From positions 1-44,977 of the forward strand of contig CADBKS010000013.1 of NCBI GenBank assembly GCA_902795255.1: DNA of 44,977 nt. The letters are read 5' to 3'. Within the stretch, counting starts at the first letter, position 1. Every line of letters starts with the position of its first letter. A model generated the notes under the pieces. It made no database searches, was not told where the DNA came from, and saw only the letters and a list, made by a program, of their open reading frames with translations. The position numbers and the translations under genes are program-made. The stretch is from an uncultured Chloroflexota bacterium (GTDB lineage Bacteria > Chloroflexota > Anaerolineae > Anaerolineales > Anaerolineaceae). This document shows positions 7,605 to 15,167 of this stretch, one piece after another.

Positions 7605-9324
7605 GACGTTTCTGCCTTATCTGAAAAAGTTCCGGCGGGAGCTCGCCGGGGCTTTTGCGTGCCTGGTGTTCGAGGATATCTTTGAGCTCCTCATCCCGCT
7701 GGCACTGGCAGATATCATGGACAACGGGATCGCGGCCGGCGATGTGCGGCGGGTCCTGACCGGATGCGGGATCATGCTCCTGCTGGCCTTTATCGCCCTG
7801 ATGTTCGGACGGACCTATGCCCGTCTGATCGCGGTGGGCGGACAGGGCTTCGGTGCGGAGCTCCGCAGGGCTGAGTTTGAAAAAGTACAGCAGTTCTCTT
7901 TCCTGAATATGGATCATTTCCGCTCATCGGGCCTGATCACCCGCCTGACCGGGGATGTCCAGATCATCCAGAATATGATCACCGGGGGGATCCGTCCGGC
8001 GACCCGGGGGATCCTTTCGATCACGATCGCGATGGCCTTTTCCTTCATTCTGGACCCGCGGCTGGCCCTGATCTTTCTGATCATGCTGCCGATCATAGGC
8101 ATCGGGCTTTTCCTGATCGTGCGCTTTACCTTCCCGCTGTTTCCCAAACAGCAGGCCGGCATTGACCGCCTGAACCTCATTATCCAGGAAAACCTGACGG
8201 CGATCCAGATCGTCAAGGCTTTCTGCCGCGAGGATTATGAAGAGGCGAAGTTCCTGGCTGCTGCTTCCGAACAGCGGAAGATCGCAGAAAAGTCGGGCCG
8301 GATCTCCGTGCTGAATATCCCGATCATGCAGGCCGGGGTTTATATCACGATCTGCGGGATGCTGCTGTACGGCGGCAATCTTTATATGCGCGGCCTGACG
8401 ACGATCGGTGCGCTGACCGGGATCCTGACCTACCTGCGGCAGGTCCTGAACTCCATGATGATGGTTTCCAATGTTTTTATGCTGATCACCCGTTCAACGG
8501 CCTCCATGGCGCGGGTGGCGGAGGTGCTCAATGAAGTGCCGGATATCAGCAATGAAAACGCGCGGCCCATCCATGTGAAGGAAGGGGATATCGTTTTTGA
8601 AAATGTCTCCTTCAAATATGATCCGAACGCGCCGGAAAACGTGCTGTCTTCGGTCAATTTGCATTTTCGTCCCGGCGAAACGGTCGGGATCATCGGCGGG
8701 ACCGGTTCCGCGAAGTCCTCGCTGATCCAGCTGATCCCGCGGCTGTATGATGTCAGTGAAGGCCGGATCCTGATCGACGGGGAGCCGCTGGATGCCTATC
8801 CGCTGACCCATCTGCGGGAAGCGGTCGGAGTCGTACTGCAGAAAAACACGCTTTTCAGCGGCACCATCGCCGAGAATCTCCGCTGGGGAAAACGGGATGC
8901 ATCCCCTGAAGAACTGGAAGCGGTCTGCCGGGACGCGGAAGCCGATGCGTTTATCCGCGCGTTTCCGGACGGATACGATACCGTTCTCGGACCGCAGGGT
9001 GCCGGTCTTTCCGGCGGACAGAAACAGCGCGTCTGCATTGCCCGTACGCTGCTGAAGCACCCGAAGATCCTGATCATGGATGATTCCACCAGCGCAGTGG
9101 ATGTGGTCACGGAATCCCGGATCCAGCAGAACCTGCGGACCCGCTATCCGGATATGACACGCATCATCATCGCGCAGCGCATCACTTCAATCATGCACGC
9201 GGACCAGATCGTTATTATCGATGACGGCAAAGTCAGCGCTGTCGGCACCCATGACACATTGCTTGCGGAGAACCGGATCTATCAGGAGATCTATCATTCC
9301 CAGCTGGAAGGAGCGCTGCTCTGA
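7597..9324 (+). CDS. ABC exporter half-transporter A, degenerate ATPase site
   Basis: A 575-residue protein with a six-helix type IV exporter transmembrane domain (about residues 1-310) fused to a nucleotide-binding domain. It starts at GTG 7597, inside the end of the preceding gene. Walker A is GGTGSAKSS (near 366) and the signature is LSGGQKQR (near 470). Walker B is ILIMDDSTSAVD, where Asp replaces the catalytic Glu. The switch position reads IIIAQRI, with Gln instead of His. Such losses define the non-catalytic subunit of heterodimeric exporters of the TM287/288 and BmrC/D type. The partner is the next gene, overlapping by one base. It probably exports lipids, peptides or hydrophobic compounds; the substrate cannot be inferred. 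Confidence 0.92.
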   Translation: MFKTFLPYLKKFRRELAGAFACLVFEDIFELLIPLALADIMDNGIAAGDVRRVLTGCGIMLLLAFIALMFGRTYARLIAVGGQGFGAELRRAEFEKVQQFSFLNMDHFRSSGLITRLTGDVQIIQNMITGGIRPATRGILSITIAMAFSFILDPRLALIFLIMLPIIGIGLFLIVRFTFPLFPKQQAGIDRLNLIIQENLTAIQIVKAFCREDYEEAKFLAAASEQRKIAEKSGRISVLNIPIMQAGVYITICGMLLYGGNLYMRGLTTIGALTGILTYLRQVLNSMMMVSNVFMLITRSTASMARVAEVLNEVPDISNENARPIHVKEGDIVFENVSFKYDPNAPENVLSSVNLHFRPGETVGIIGGTGSAKSSLIQLIPRLYDVSEGRILIDGEPLDAYPLTHLREAVGVVLQKNTLFSGTIAENLRWGKRDASPEELEAVCRDAEADAFIRAFPDGYDTVLGPQGAGLSGGQKQRVCIARTLLKHPKILIMDDSTSAVDVVTESRIQQNLRTRYPDMTRIIIAQRITSIMHADQIVIIDDGKVSAVGTHDTLLAENRIYQEIYHSQLEGALL

Positions 9325-11147
9325 TGGCCAGATACGATCCGGTTGCCTACAAACGCCCCGCTGATGTCCGGAAAACGCTGCGCGGACTGCTGCATTTCAT
9401 GAAAGGAAGCCGGTGGCGGCTCCTGATCGCTGCGTTGGCGGCCCTCGCGAACGGCATCATCGGCGTGTTCGGTACCTATTCCTATAAGCTGATCATCAAT
9501 GATTTTATTATTGCGAAAGATCCCGGGGGACTTCTCCGCGCGGTCGCGCTTCTGGGGGCGGTCTATCTCCTCGGAGCCCTGGCCTCGCTCGTTTATTCCC
9601 AGCTGATGGCGAAGACGGCGCAGGATGTGGTGTTCCGGATGCGGAGCGAGCTCTTCAGCAAAATGCAGACGCTCCCGCTCTCCTTCTTTGATACCCATTC
9701 CGCCGGGGACCTGATGAGCCGGTTTACGAATGACCTGGATACGGTCTCCGAAGGGATCTCCAACAGTTATGCCGCGCTGATCCAGTCGGTGGGCGGCCTG
9801 ATCAGTACGGTGGCGATGCTGGTGGCGATCGACCCGTGGCTGGCGCTGGTCGTACTGGCTTTCGAGGCGCTCACTTTTGTCTATATCCGTTACGCAACGC
9901 TGCGGAGCCGTTATTTTTACCGTGCCCAGCAGGGACATCTCGGCCGGCTGAACGGTTTCCTGGAAGAGATCATCGGCGGGCAGAAGGTCGTGAAGGTGTT
10001 CAATCATGAGGAACAGGTTTCCGATGAGTTCGGGGCGTACAATGAGGATCTTCGTGACGCAGCGGAAAAGGGTGCCTCGTATACCGGGGTCATGGTCCCG
10101 ACCGTCATCGGGATCTCCTACCTCAATTACGCGCTGGCCGCGATCGGCGGAGGGCTGATGTGCATCTCCGGCAGGCTGGATCTCGGCAGCATCACCGCTT
10201 TTCTGGTCTGTGTGCGCCAGGCTTCCATGCCGGTCAACCATTTTACCAAGCAGACCACCTCCATCCTTTCGGCAATGGCCAGTGCGGAACGTATCCTGAA
10301 TCTTCTGGAAGAAGATGCCGAGCCTGACGAAGGCACGGTGATCCGGCAGACCCGCGGCGGGACTGACGTCTGGCACGATACCGATCCGGAAAGCCGCATG
10401 CAGGATATTCCGCTGCGGGGGGATATCCGCTTCTCGGATGTTACCTTCGGCTACGTTCCGGAGAAAACCATCCTGTATGATATTTCCTTCTACGCGGAAG
10501 CCGGGGCCAATGCCGCCTTTGTCGGTTCGACCGGGGCGGGAAAAACAACGGTCATCAACCTGGTCAACCGTTTTTATGAGACGGAACGGGGGCAGATCTG
10601 TTTTGACGGCATCGACATCCGCCGGATCCGGAAGCAGGATCTGCGCCAGAGCACCGCGATCATCGTTCAGACGACGCACCTTTTCAGCGGGACGATCGCT
10701 GACAACATCCGTTACGGCCGCATCGGTGCCTCGGATGAGGAAGTGGCGGAGGCCGCGAAGCTGGCTCACGCGGATTCTTTTATCCGCCGTCTGCCGGAAG
10801 GCTATCAGACGGTCCTGCGGAACGACGGCGATAATCTCTCCCAGGGACAGCGGCAGCTGCTGGCGATCGCGCGCGCGGCGGTGGCAAAACCGCGGGTGCT
10901 GGTCCTGGATGAGGCGACCAGTTCGATCGATACCCGGACGGAGCGGCTGATCGAAGAGGGCCTGGATTCCCTGATGGAAGGCCGCACGGTCCTGGTGATC
11001 GCGCACCGGCTTTCGACCGTCCGCAACTCGGACGAGATCATGGTCATCGAAGGCGGCCGCATCATCGAACGGGGCAGCCATGAGGAACTGATCCGTTCCG
11101 GCGGGAGATACGCAAAGCTCTATACCGGCCAGTTTGAGCTGGACTGA
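9324..11147 (+). CDS. ABC exporter half-transporter B, catalytically competent
   Basis: A 607-residue transmembrane plus ATPase half-transporter starting at ATG 9324 on the last base of its partner's TGA. Walker A is GSTGAGKTT (near 400), Walker B is VLVLDEATSSID with the catalytic Glu (near 530), and the switch region VIAHRLSTV keeps its His (near 559). Its signature is the variant LSQGQRQL. The canonical site would therefore use this subunit's Walker motifs with the partner's LSGGQ, and the degenerate site the reverse. That is the arrangement known for asymmetric heterodimers. The linker before the ATPase domain (TRGGTDVWHDTDPESRMQ region) is longer than usual. The transcript probably ends in the spacer before mraZ, but no clear terminator is visible. 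Confidence 0.92.
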   Translation: MARYDPVAYKRPADVRKTLRGLLHFMKGSRWRLLIAALAALANGIIGVFGTYSYKLIINDFIIAKDPGGLLRAVALLGAVYLLGALASLVYSQLMAKTAQDVVFRMRSELFSKMQTLPLSFFDTHSAGDLMSRFTNDLDTVSEGISNSYAALIQSVGGLISTVAMLVAIDPWLALVVLAFEALTFVYIRYATLRSRYFYRAQQGHLGRLNGFLEEIIGGQKVVKVFNHEEQVSDEFGAYNEDLRDAAEKGASYTGVMVPTVIGISYLNYALAAIGGGLMCISGRLDLGSITAFLVCVRQASMPVNHFTKQTTSILSAMASAERILNLLEEDAEPDEGTVIRQTRGGTDVWHDTDPESRMQDIPLRGDIRFSDVTFGYVPEKTILYDISFYAEAGANAAFVGSTGAGKTTVINLVNRFYETERGQICFDGIDIRRIRKQDLRQSTAIIVQTTHLFSGTIADNIRYGRIGASDEEVAEAAKLAHADSFIRRLPEGYQTVLRNDGDNLSQGQRQLLAIARAAVAKPRVLVLDEATSSIDTRTERLIEEGLDSLMEGRTVLVIAHRLSTVRNSDEIMVIEGGRIIERGSHEELIRSGGRYAKLYTGQFELD

Positions 11148-11374
11148 TCTCCGTTTGCGGACTGGCACTTTTCATGCATTTTTAATAACAGAACAATCGG
11201 GCCGCGCCATGCAGCGAAGCTCCTGTACCGCATCAAAAAAGGTGTGGGCATTGCCTCACCCATTACGGTCCAGGTGTCTCACTTCCGCAAGGAAACCTTT
11301 GGATCATCAATTCCGGAACAGGGAACTGATGATATATTCGTTTAAATTCATTCCCCAATTTCTCATTTTTCACC
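11148..11374 (+). other. Spacer between the ABC exporter and the mraZ promoter, no gene recognised
   Basis: No coding region was recognised in this stretch. The transporter frame stays open for about 65 codons after its stop, but it has no start codon, ribosome site or recognisable homology. A second ATG-started frame overlaps it. There is no stem-loop with a T-run that would pass as a terminator. Base composition shifts to AT-rich toward the right, ahead of the mraZ promoter. Confidence 0.5.
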
Positions 11375-11402
11375 TTGCTAAAATGCGGTAAATCGTTATA
11401 AT
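11375..11402 (+). promoter_or_regulatory. Sigma-A type promoter for mraZ and the dcw cluster
   Basis: TTGCTA (11375-11380), a 16-bp spacer and a consensus TATAAT (11397-11402) lie about 65 bp before the mraZ ATG in an AT-rich patch. The same -35 sequence, TTGCTA, appears at the ftsZ promoter. This is the only convincing promoter ahead of a run of fourteen tightly packed genes. Confidence 0.7.
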
Positions 11403-11420
11403 TAGGTATAAAGTGGTATA

Positions 11421-11440
11421 GATTCCCATAAATTCCCCAT
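11421..11440 (-). promoter_or_regulatory. Candidate MraZ operator repeats in the mraZ leader
   Basis: ATTCCC occurs at 11422-11427 and again at 11432-11437, exactly one helical turn apart, just after the -10 element. On the minus strand this reads GGGAAT twice with a 10-bp period. MraZ is known to bind short G-rich direct repeats (TGGGN in E. coli, spaced about 10 bp) ahead of its own gene, so autoregulation is plausible. Two repeats are few, and the match to TGGG is not in perfect register. Confidence 0.35.
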
Positions 11441-11467
11441 CTGTATCACGGTCATGGAAGGATCATG

Positions 11468-11917
11468 ATGTTTACCGGTACCTACGTGCACGCAGTCGAT
11501 AAGAAAGGACGTACCTCCATGCCCGCCCGTTTCCGCAATGAGCTGGGCGGGGATGCGTATATTTCTGTCGGCCTGGACGGGGGACTGGTGATCTATTCGA
11601 CCGCCCATTTCAATGCCATGGCGGACGAGATCAGCAGAATGAGCCTTGCGGATCCGACCGCCCGTATTTTCCGGCGGAGGATGTTCAACAAGGCTGAAGA
11701 GATCGAGATCGACGCCAACGGGCGGTTCGTGATCCCGCCGTTCCTTCGGGATGAGCTCTCTCCCGAAGGCGTTGACAAGGTGGTTTTCGCCGGCTCAAAT
11801 GAATATATCGAGATCTGGACCGAGGCGGAATGGAAGAAAGCCGAAGAGAAGGCTTTCCATGATGAGGAGACGAACGCACAGTTCGCGGGCCTGACCCATC
11901 TGCAGATGGAGCGGTGA
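11468..11917 (+). CDS. mraZ: Transcriptional regulator MraZ
   Basis: A 149-residue protein made of two AbrB-like (SpoVT-AbrB fold) repeats. The first reads FTGTYVHAVDKKGRTSMPAR with RFRNELG, the second IDANGRFVIPPFLRDE. The ATG at 11468 is preferred over ATG 11465 because GGAAGGA (11456-11462) is then 5 bases away and the product starts MFTGTY, as in the family. MraZ forms ring-shaped oligomers and regulates the dcw operon by binding repeats upstream of itself. It is the first gene of the cluster, and its TGA shares a base with the rsmH ATG. Confidence 0.93.
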   Translation: MFTGTYVHAVDKKGRTSMPARFRNELGGDAYISVGLDGGLVIYSTAHFNAMADEISRMSLADPTARIFRRRMFNKAEEIEIDANGRFVIPPFLRDELSPEGVDKVVFAGSNEYIEIWTEAEWKKAEEKAFHDEETNAQFAGLTHLQMER

Positions 11918-12852
11918 TGATCGATACGGCTCTGTATGGCGACCATGTTCCGGTCATGCTGGAATCCTGTATGCGCCTGATGGCTCCGGTCCCCGGAGAA
12001 CATTACGCGGACGGGACGATGGGCGCGGGCGGCCACAGCGAAGCGATCCTTCAGCTGTCCTCCCCGGACGGGACCCTGACCGCTTTTGATCTGGACCCGG
12101 CTGCGGTTGCGATCGCGAAGACCCGCCTGGAGCGGTTCGGTGAAAGGGTTCGGATCATTCAGGATTCCTACACGGAGATCGGCCGGTATGTGCCGGAGAA
12201 CAGTCTGGACGGCTTCATGGTGGACCTGGGTGTATCCTCGATGCAGCTTGACCACGCGGAGCGGGGTTTTTCCTTCCTGCAGGACGGGCCGCTGGATATG
12301 CGCTTTTCACCGTCGCAGCCCCTCAGCGCCGCAGACATCGTGAACACGTGGTCCCAGGAAGATCTGGCCGGGATCCTGTGGAAATACGGTGAGGAACGGA
12401 AGAGCCGGCAGATCGCGGCGATGATCTGTGCGGAACGGGAAAAAACGCCCATTACGACCACGGCACAGCTCCGTGAGATCATCGAACAGGCGGCCGGACC
12501 GGCCAGGGAAAAGATCCATCCGGCGACACGCTCCTTTCAGGCGATCCGCATCGCCGTGAATGAGGAACTGAAGGCTGTTGAAACGGTCCTTCCTGCGGCG
12601 CTGAAAGCGCTGAAGCCGGGCGGGAGGCTGCTGGTGATCTCCTTCCACTCGCTGGAAGACCGGATCGTCAAAAACTACTTTAAAACCGAGTCGAAAGACT
12701 GCCTGTGCCCGCCTTCCCAGCCGGTATGCACCTGCGGGCATAAGGCTGTTTTGCGGGAACTCACGCGGCATCCGGTCACCGCGGATGAAAACGAAATAAA
12801 GGCAAACCCCCGGGCCCGCAGTGCGAAACTGAGGGCCGCGGTGAAATTATAA
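11917..12852 (+). CDS. rsmH: 16S rRNA (cytosine1402-N4)-methyltransferase RsmH
   Basis: A 311-residue SAM-dependent methyltransferase of the MraW family that modifies C1402 in the ribosomal P site. The start region GDHVPVMLESCMRLM is typical. The SAM-binding loop is DGTMGAGGHSEAIL, followed by the acidic FDLDPAA. Later family motifs are FMVDLGVSSMQLDHAERGFS, FQAIRIAVNEEL and ISFHSLEDRIVKN. ATG 11917 overlaps the mraZ stop; GTG 11914 is a less likely start. Its place directly after mraZ is nearly universal in dcw clusters. Confidence 0.95.
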   Translation: MIDTALYGDHVPVMLESCMRLMAPVPGEHYADGTMGAGGHSEAILQLSSPDGTLTAFDLDPAAVAIAKTRLERFGERVRIIQDSYTEIGRYVPENSLDGFMVDLGVSSMQLDHAERGFSFLQDGPLDMRFSPSQPLSAADIVNTWSQEDLAGILWKYGEERKSRQIAAMICAEREKTPITTTAQLREIIEQAAGPAREKIHPATRSFQAIRIAVNEELKAVETVLPAALKALKPGGRLLVISFHSLEDRIVKNYFKTESKDCLCPPSQPVCTCGHKAVLRELTRHPVTADENEIKANPRARSAKLRAAVKL

Positions 12853-12864
12853 CGAAGAGGCGGA

Positions 12865-13347
12865 ATGGCATCGTCAAAACCCTCAGCTTACAGACTGGCC
12901 CCGTGGCAGAAACAGCTCCAGCGGATCCTGATGATCCTGCTGTGTACGTTTGCCGCTGCCGCTGTCGCGCTGATCTATCTGTCCATTTCCGAACGCATGA
13001 CGGATGTTAAACTGCGGATCGAACTGCTGCAGTCGGAGCGCTCCGGCTTTTCCCGCTCCATTGCCGACCTGACAACGGATGAAGGGCGGCTGACCTCATA
13101 TAAAACAATGCATGATCGGGCGGAAAAAGCGGGCTTTACGGAAATCGATATCAATGATGAGTCACAGTATGAATATGTGATCGTCGACGGTTATACCGGG
13201 ACCGGCATCAATTCCGTTGAAAATTATGTCGAGATCCCCCAGCCTGCCGTTGTTTCCCTGATTCGGCCCGAATATACGGAGTCGCTTCAGGAATGGCTGT
13301 ACAACCGGATCACGAGAGGAATTGAGAGCTATGAAGTCACCAATTGA
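12865..13347 (+). CDS. ftsL: FtsL-like division protein
   Basis: A 160-residue bitopic membrane protein, assigned by position and architecture more than by sequence. A basic cytoplasmic segment (PWQKQLQR) precedes one transmembrane helix at about residues 21-43. A heptad-like extracellular stretch follows (MTDVKLRIELLQSERSGFS). FtsL pairs with DivIC/FtsB and FtsQ to activate septal peptidoglycan synthesis. It sits between rsmH and the septal PBP, the standard ftsL slot. It is longer than most FtsL proteins (about 100-120 residues) because of a C-terminal extension of unknown role rich in Asp, Glu and Tyr. GAGGCGG precedes its ATG. Confidence 0.72.
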   Translation: MASSKPSAYRLAPWQKQLQRILMILLCTFAAAAVALIYLSISERMTDVKLRIELLQSERSGFSRSIADLTTDEGRLTSYKTMHDRAEKAGFTEIDINDESQYEYVIVDGYTGTGINSVENYVEIPQPAVVSLIRPEYTESLQEWLYNRITRGIESYEVTN

Positions 13348-15154
13348 TGCACGTTTCCGTGTTCTGATGATCATCTGCAGTCTCCTTTCCGTCGTGATGG
13401 TCCTGCGTATCTGTATGCTGATGATGGACGAAGCTGCGATCCAGATGAAAGTGGACACGCAGGAAGACTATGAATATACAACGATCCAGGTCAGCTCCGT
13501 GCGCGGGAATATTTATGACCGGCAGGGATATCTGCTCGCCGGGAACACGGTCAGCTACACGGTCGCGCTGAACCTGAATTATTCCAACGGTCACGGTGAT
13601 TTTATCGCTTCCCACATCGCGCCGATCTTCGATCTGGATCCCGAATTTGTCCGGACCTGCGCCGAGACCCCTCCGAATCCGATCGTCGAATATACGCTGA
13701 CCAAGACCGCGACAAAGGAACAGATCAGCGAATTTGAGGACCAGAAGGATAAGCTGGACCGAACCTACCAGAACAAAAACGATAAGCCGGAAGATCTGGA
13801 TTCGGTGGTTTATTATCCGAATATTCACCGCTATTATCCCAATGATGAGCTTGCTTTCAACATCATCGGGTTTTATCCTTTCTGGAATGCCAACAGCGCC
13901 GCTGCCTACGGGATCGAGCAGTATTACGATGATATCCTTTCGGCAAAAACGATCAGCCAGCGCTATTCGCTGGACCCGAATGTTCCGGACCGCATCCCGG
14001 ACCTGCCGAATGACGCTTCGATCGTTCTGACGATCGACCGCAAGGTGCAGGAGATCTGTGAGGACAGTGTCAAACAGGCGGTGGAGATCAATAAAGCCAT
14101 CAGCGGAACGGTCGTTGTTGAGAATCCAAAGACCGGGGAGATCCTGGCCATGGCAACTTATCCGAGCATCGATCTCAATAATTACGGGGATTCGATGAAG
14201 GTCTTCACCAAGGATAATATGTTCAATCCGGCTGTCATGCAGCCTTATGAACCGGGCTCCGTTTTCAAGGTGCTGACCATGGCGATCGCGATCGACACCG
14301 GGGCCGTCAAGCCATCAACGGTTTACAACGATACCGGAACGTATAACGTCCAGGGGACGGATATTTACAACTGGGACCGCGGTGCCTGGGGCCCGCAGTC
14401 AATGGTGGGATGCCTGCAGCACTCCCTGAATACCTGCATGGCATATATTACGGATCTTGTCGGCGTGGAAAAATTCTATGACTATCTGGATAAATTCGGA
14501 CTCGGGAAACCGACAAATATCGAGCTCGCGCAGGAAGATTATTATCCGCTTTCCAAACCGGGCAGTTCGATGTGGTCCCAGATCACGCTTTCGACGAATT
14601 CCTTCGGCCAGGGGCTGATGGCCACACCGATCCAGATGGTGCAGGCGATCTCCGCACTGGCGAATGACGGCGTGATGATGCAGCCGCATATTGTGCGCGA
14701 GATCCGTTATAACGGTCATGTCGAAAAGATCGAGCCGACGGAGGTCGGACGTCCGATCAGCGCCGAGACCGCGCGGACCGTCACGGAGATGCTGGCAACT
14801 TCGATCGAGATCGAAGCTTCCGATGCTTCGGTGGACGGGATCCGGATCGCCGGCAAGACCGGCACCGGTGAGATCGCCGTGGAGGGGCTGGGTTATGTCA
14901 AGAGCACGACCAATGCTTCCTTTGTCGGCTGGGGCCCCGCGGACGATCCGCAGTTTATCGCTTATGTGTGGCTGCAGGAACCGGAGCGGAGCATCTGGGG
15001 TTCCGAGGTATCCGCGCCGCTTTTCTCGGAGATCGTGGAGCTGATCGCGCCTTATCTCCGACTGCCGGACGACAGGACGCGGGCATGCCTTTATACGGAT
15101 GTCTGTCCGACTGAAGAGCCGGAAGATGATTATGGCTACTATTATTACTGGTAA
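13331..15154 (+). CDS. ftsI: Septal class B penicillin-binding protein (FtsI/SpoVD family) without PASTA domains
   Basis: A 607-residue transpeptidase that crosslinks septal peptidoglycan. ATG 13331 follows GAGAGG and overlaps ftsL by 17 bases. One membrane anchor (about 10-32) leads to the PBP dimerisation domain, starting VRGNIYDRQGYLLAGN. The transpeptidase domain carries SVFK with Ser310, SLN at Ser365 and KTGTGE at Lys509, the three penicillin-binding motifs in order. Many Gram-positive septal PBPs carry C-terminal PASTA repeats; here the domain ends in a short acidic, Tyr-rich tail (EEPEDDYGYYYYW). There is one PBP in the cluster, not the pbpB plus spoVD pair of B. subtilis. Confidence 0.93.
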   Translation: MKSPIDARFRVLMIICSLLSVVMVLRICMLMMDEAAIQMKVDTQEDYEYTTIQVSSVRGNIYDRQGYLLAGNTVSYTVALNLNYSNGHGDFIASHIAPIFDLDPEFVRTCAETPPNPIVEYTLTKTATKEQISEFEDQKDKLDRTYQNKNDKPEDLDSVVYYPNIHRYYPNDELAFNIIGFYPFWNANSAAAYGIEQYYDDILSAKTISQRYSLDPNVPDRIPDLPNDASIVLTIDRKVQEICEDSVKQAVEINKAISGTVVVENPKTGEILAMATYPSIDLNNYGDSMKVFTKDNMFNPAVMQPYEPGSVFKVLTMAIAIDTGAVKPSTVYNDTGTYNVQGTDIYNWDRGAWGPQSMVGCLQHSLNTCMAYITDLVGVEKFYDYLDKFGLGKPTNIELAQEDYYPLSKPGSSMWSQITLSTNSFGQGLMATPIQMVQAISALANDGVMMQPHIVREIRYNGHVEKIEPTEVGRPISAETARTVTEMLATSIEIEASDASVDGIRIAGKTGTGEIAVEGLGYVKSTTNASFVGWGPADDPQFIAYVWLQEPERSIWGSEVSAPLFSEIVELIAPYLRLPDDRTRACLYTDVCPTEEPEDDYGYYYYW

Positions 15155-15167
15155 AGGACAGGAAACA

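Noticed and set aside
11148..11343. Open continuation of the ABC transporter frame after its stop (65 codons)
   Set aside because: It has no start codon, ribosome site or recognised homology, and the transporter already has its full family length.
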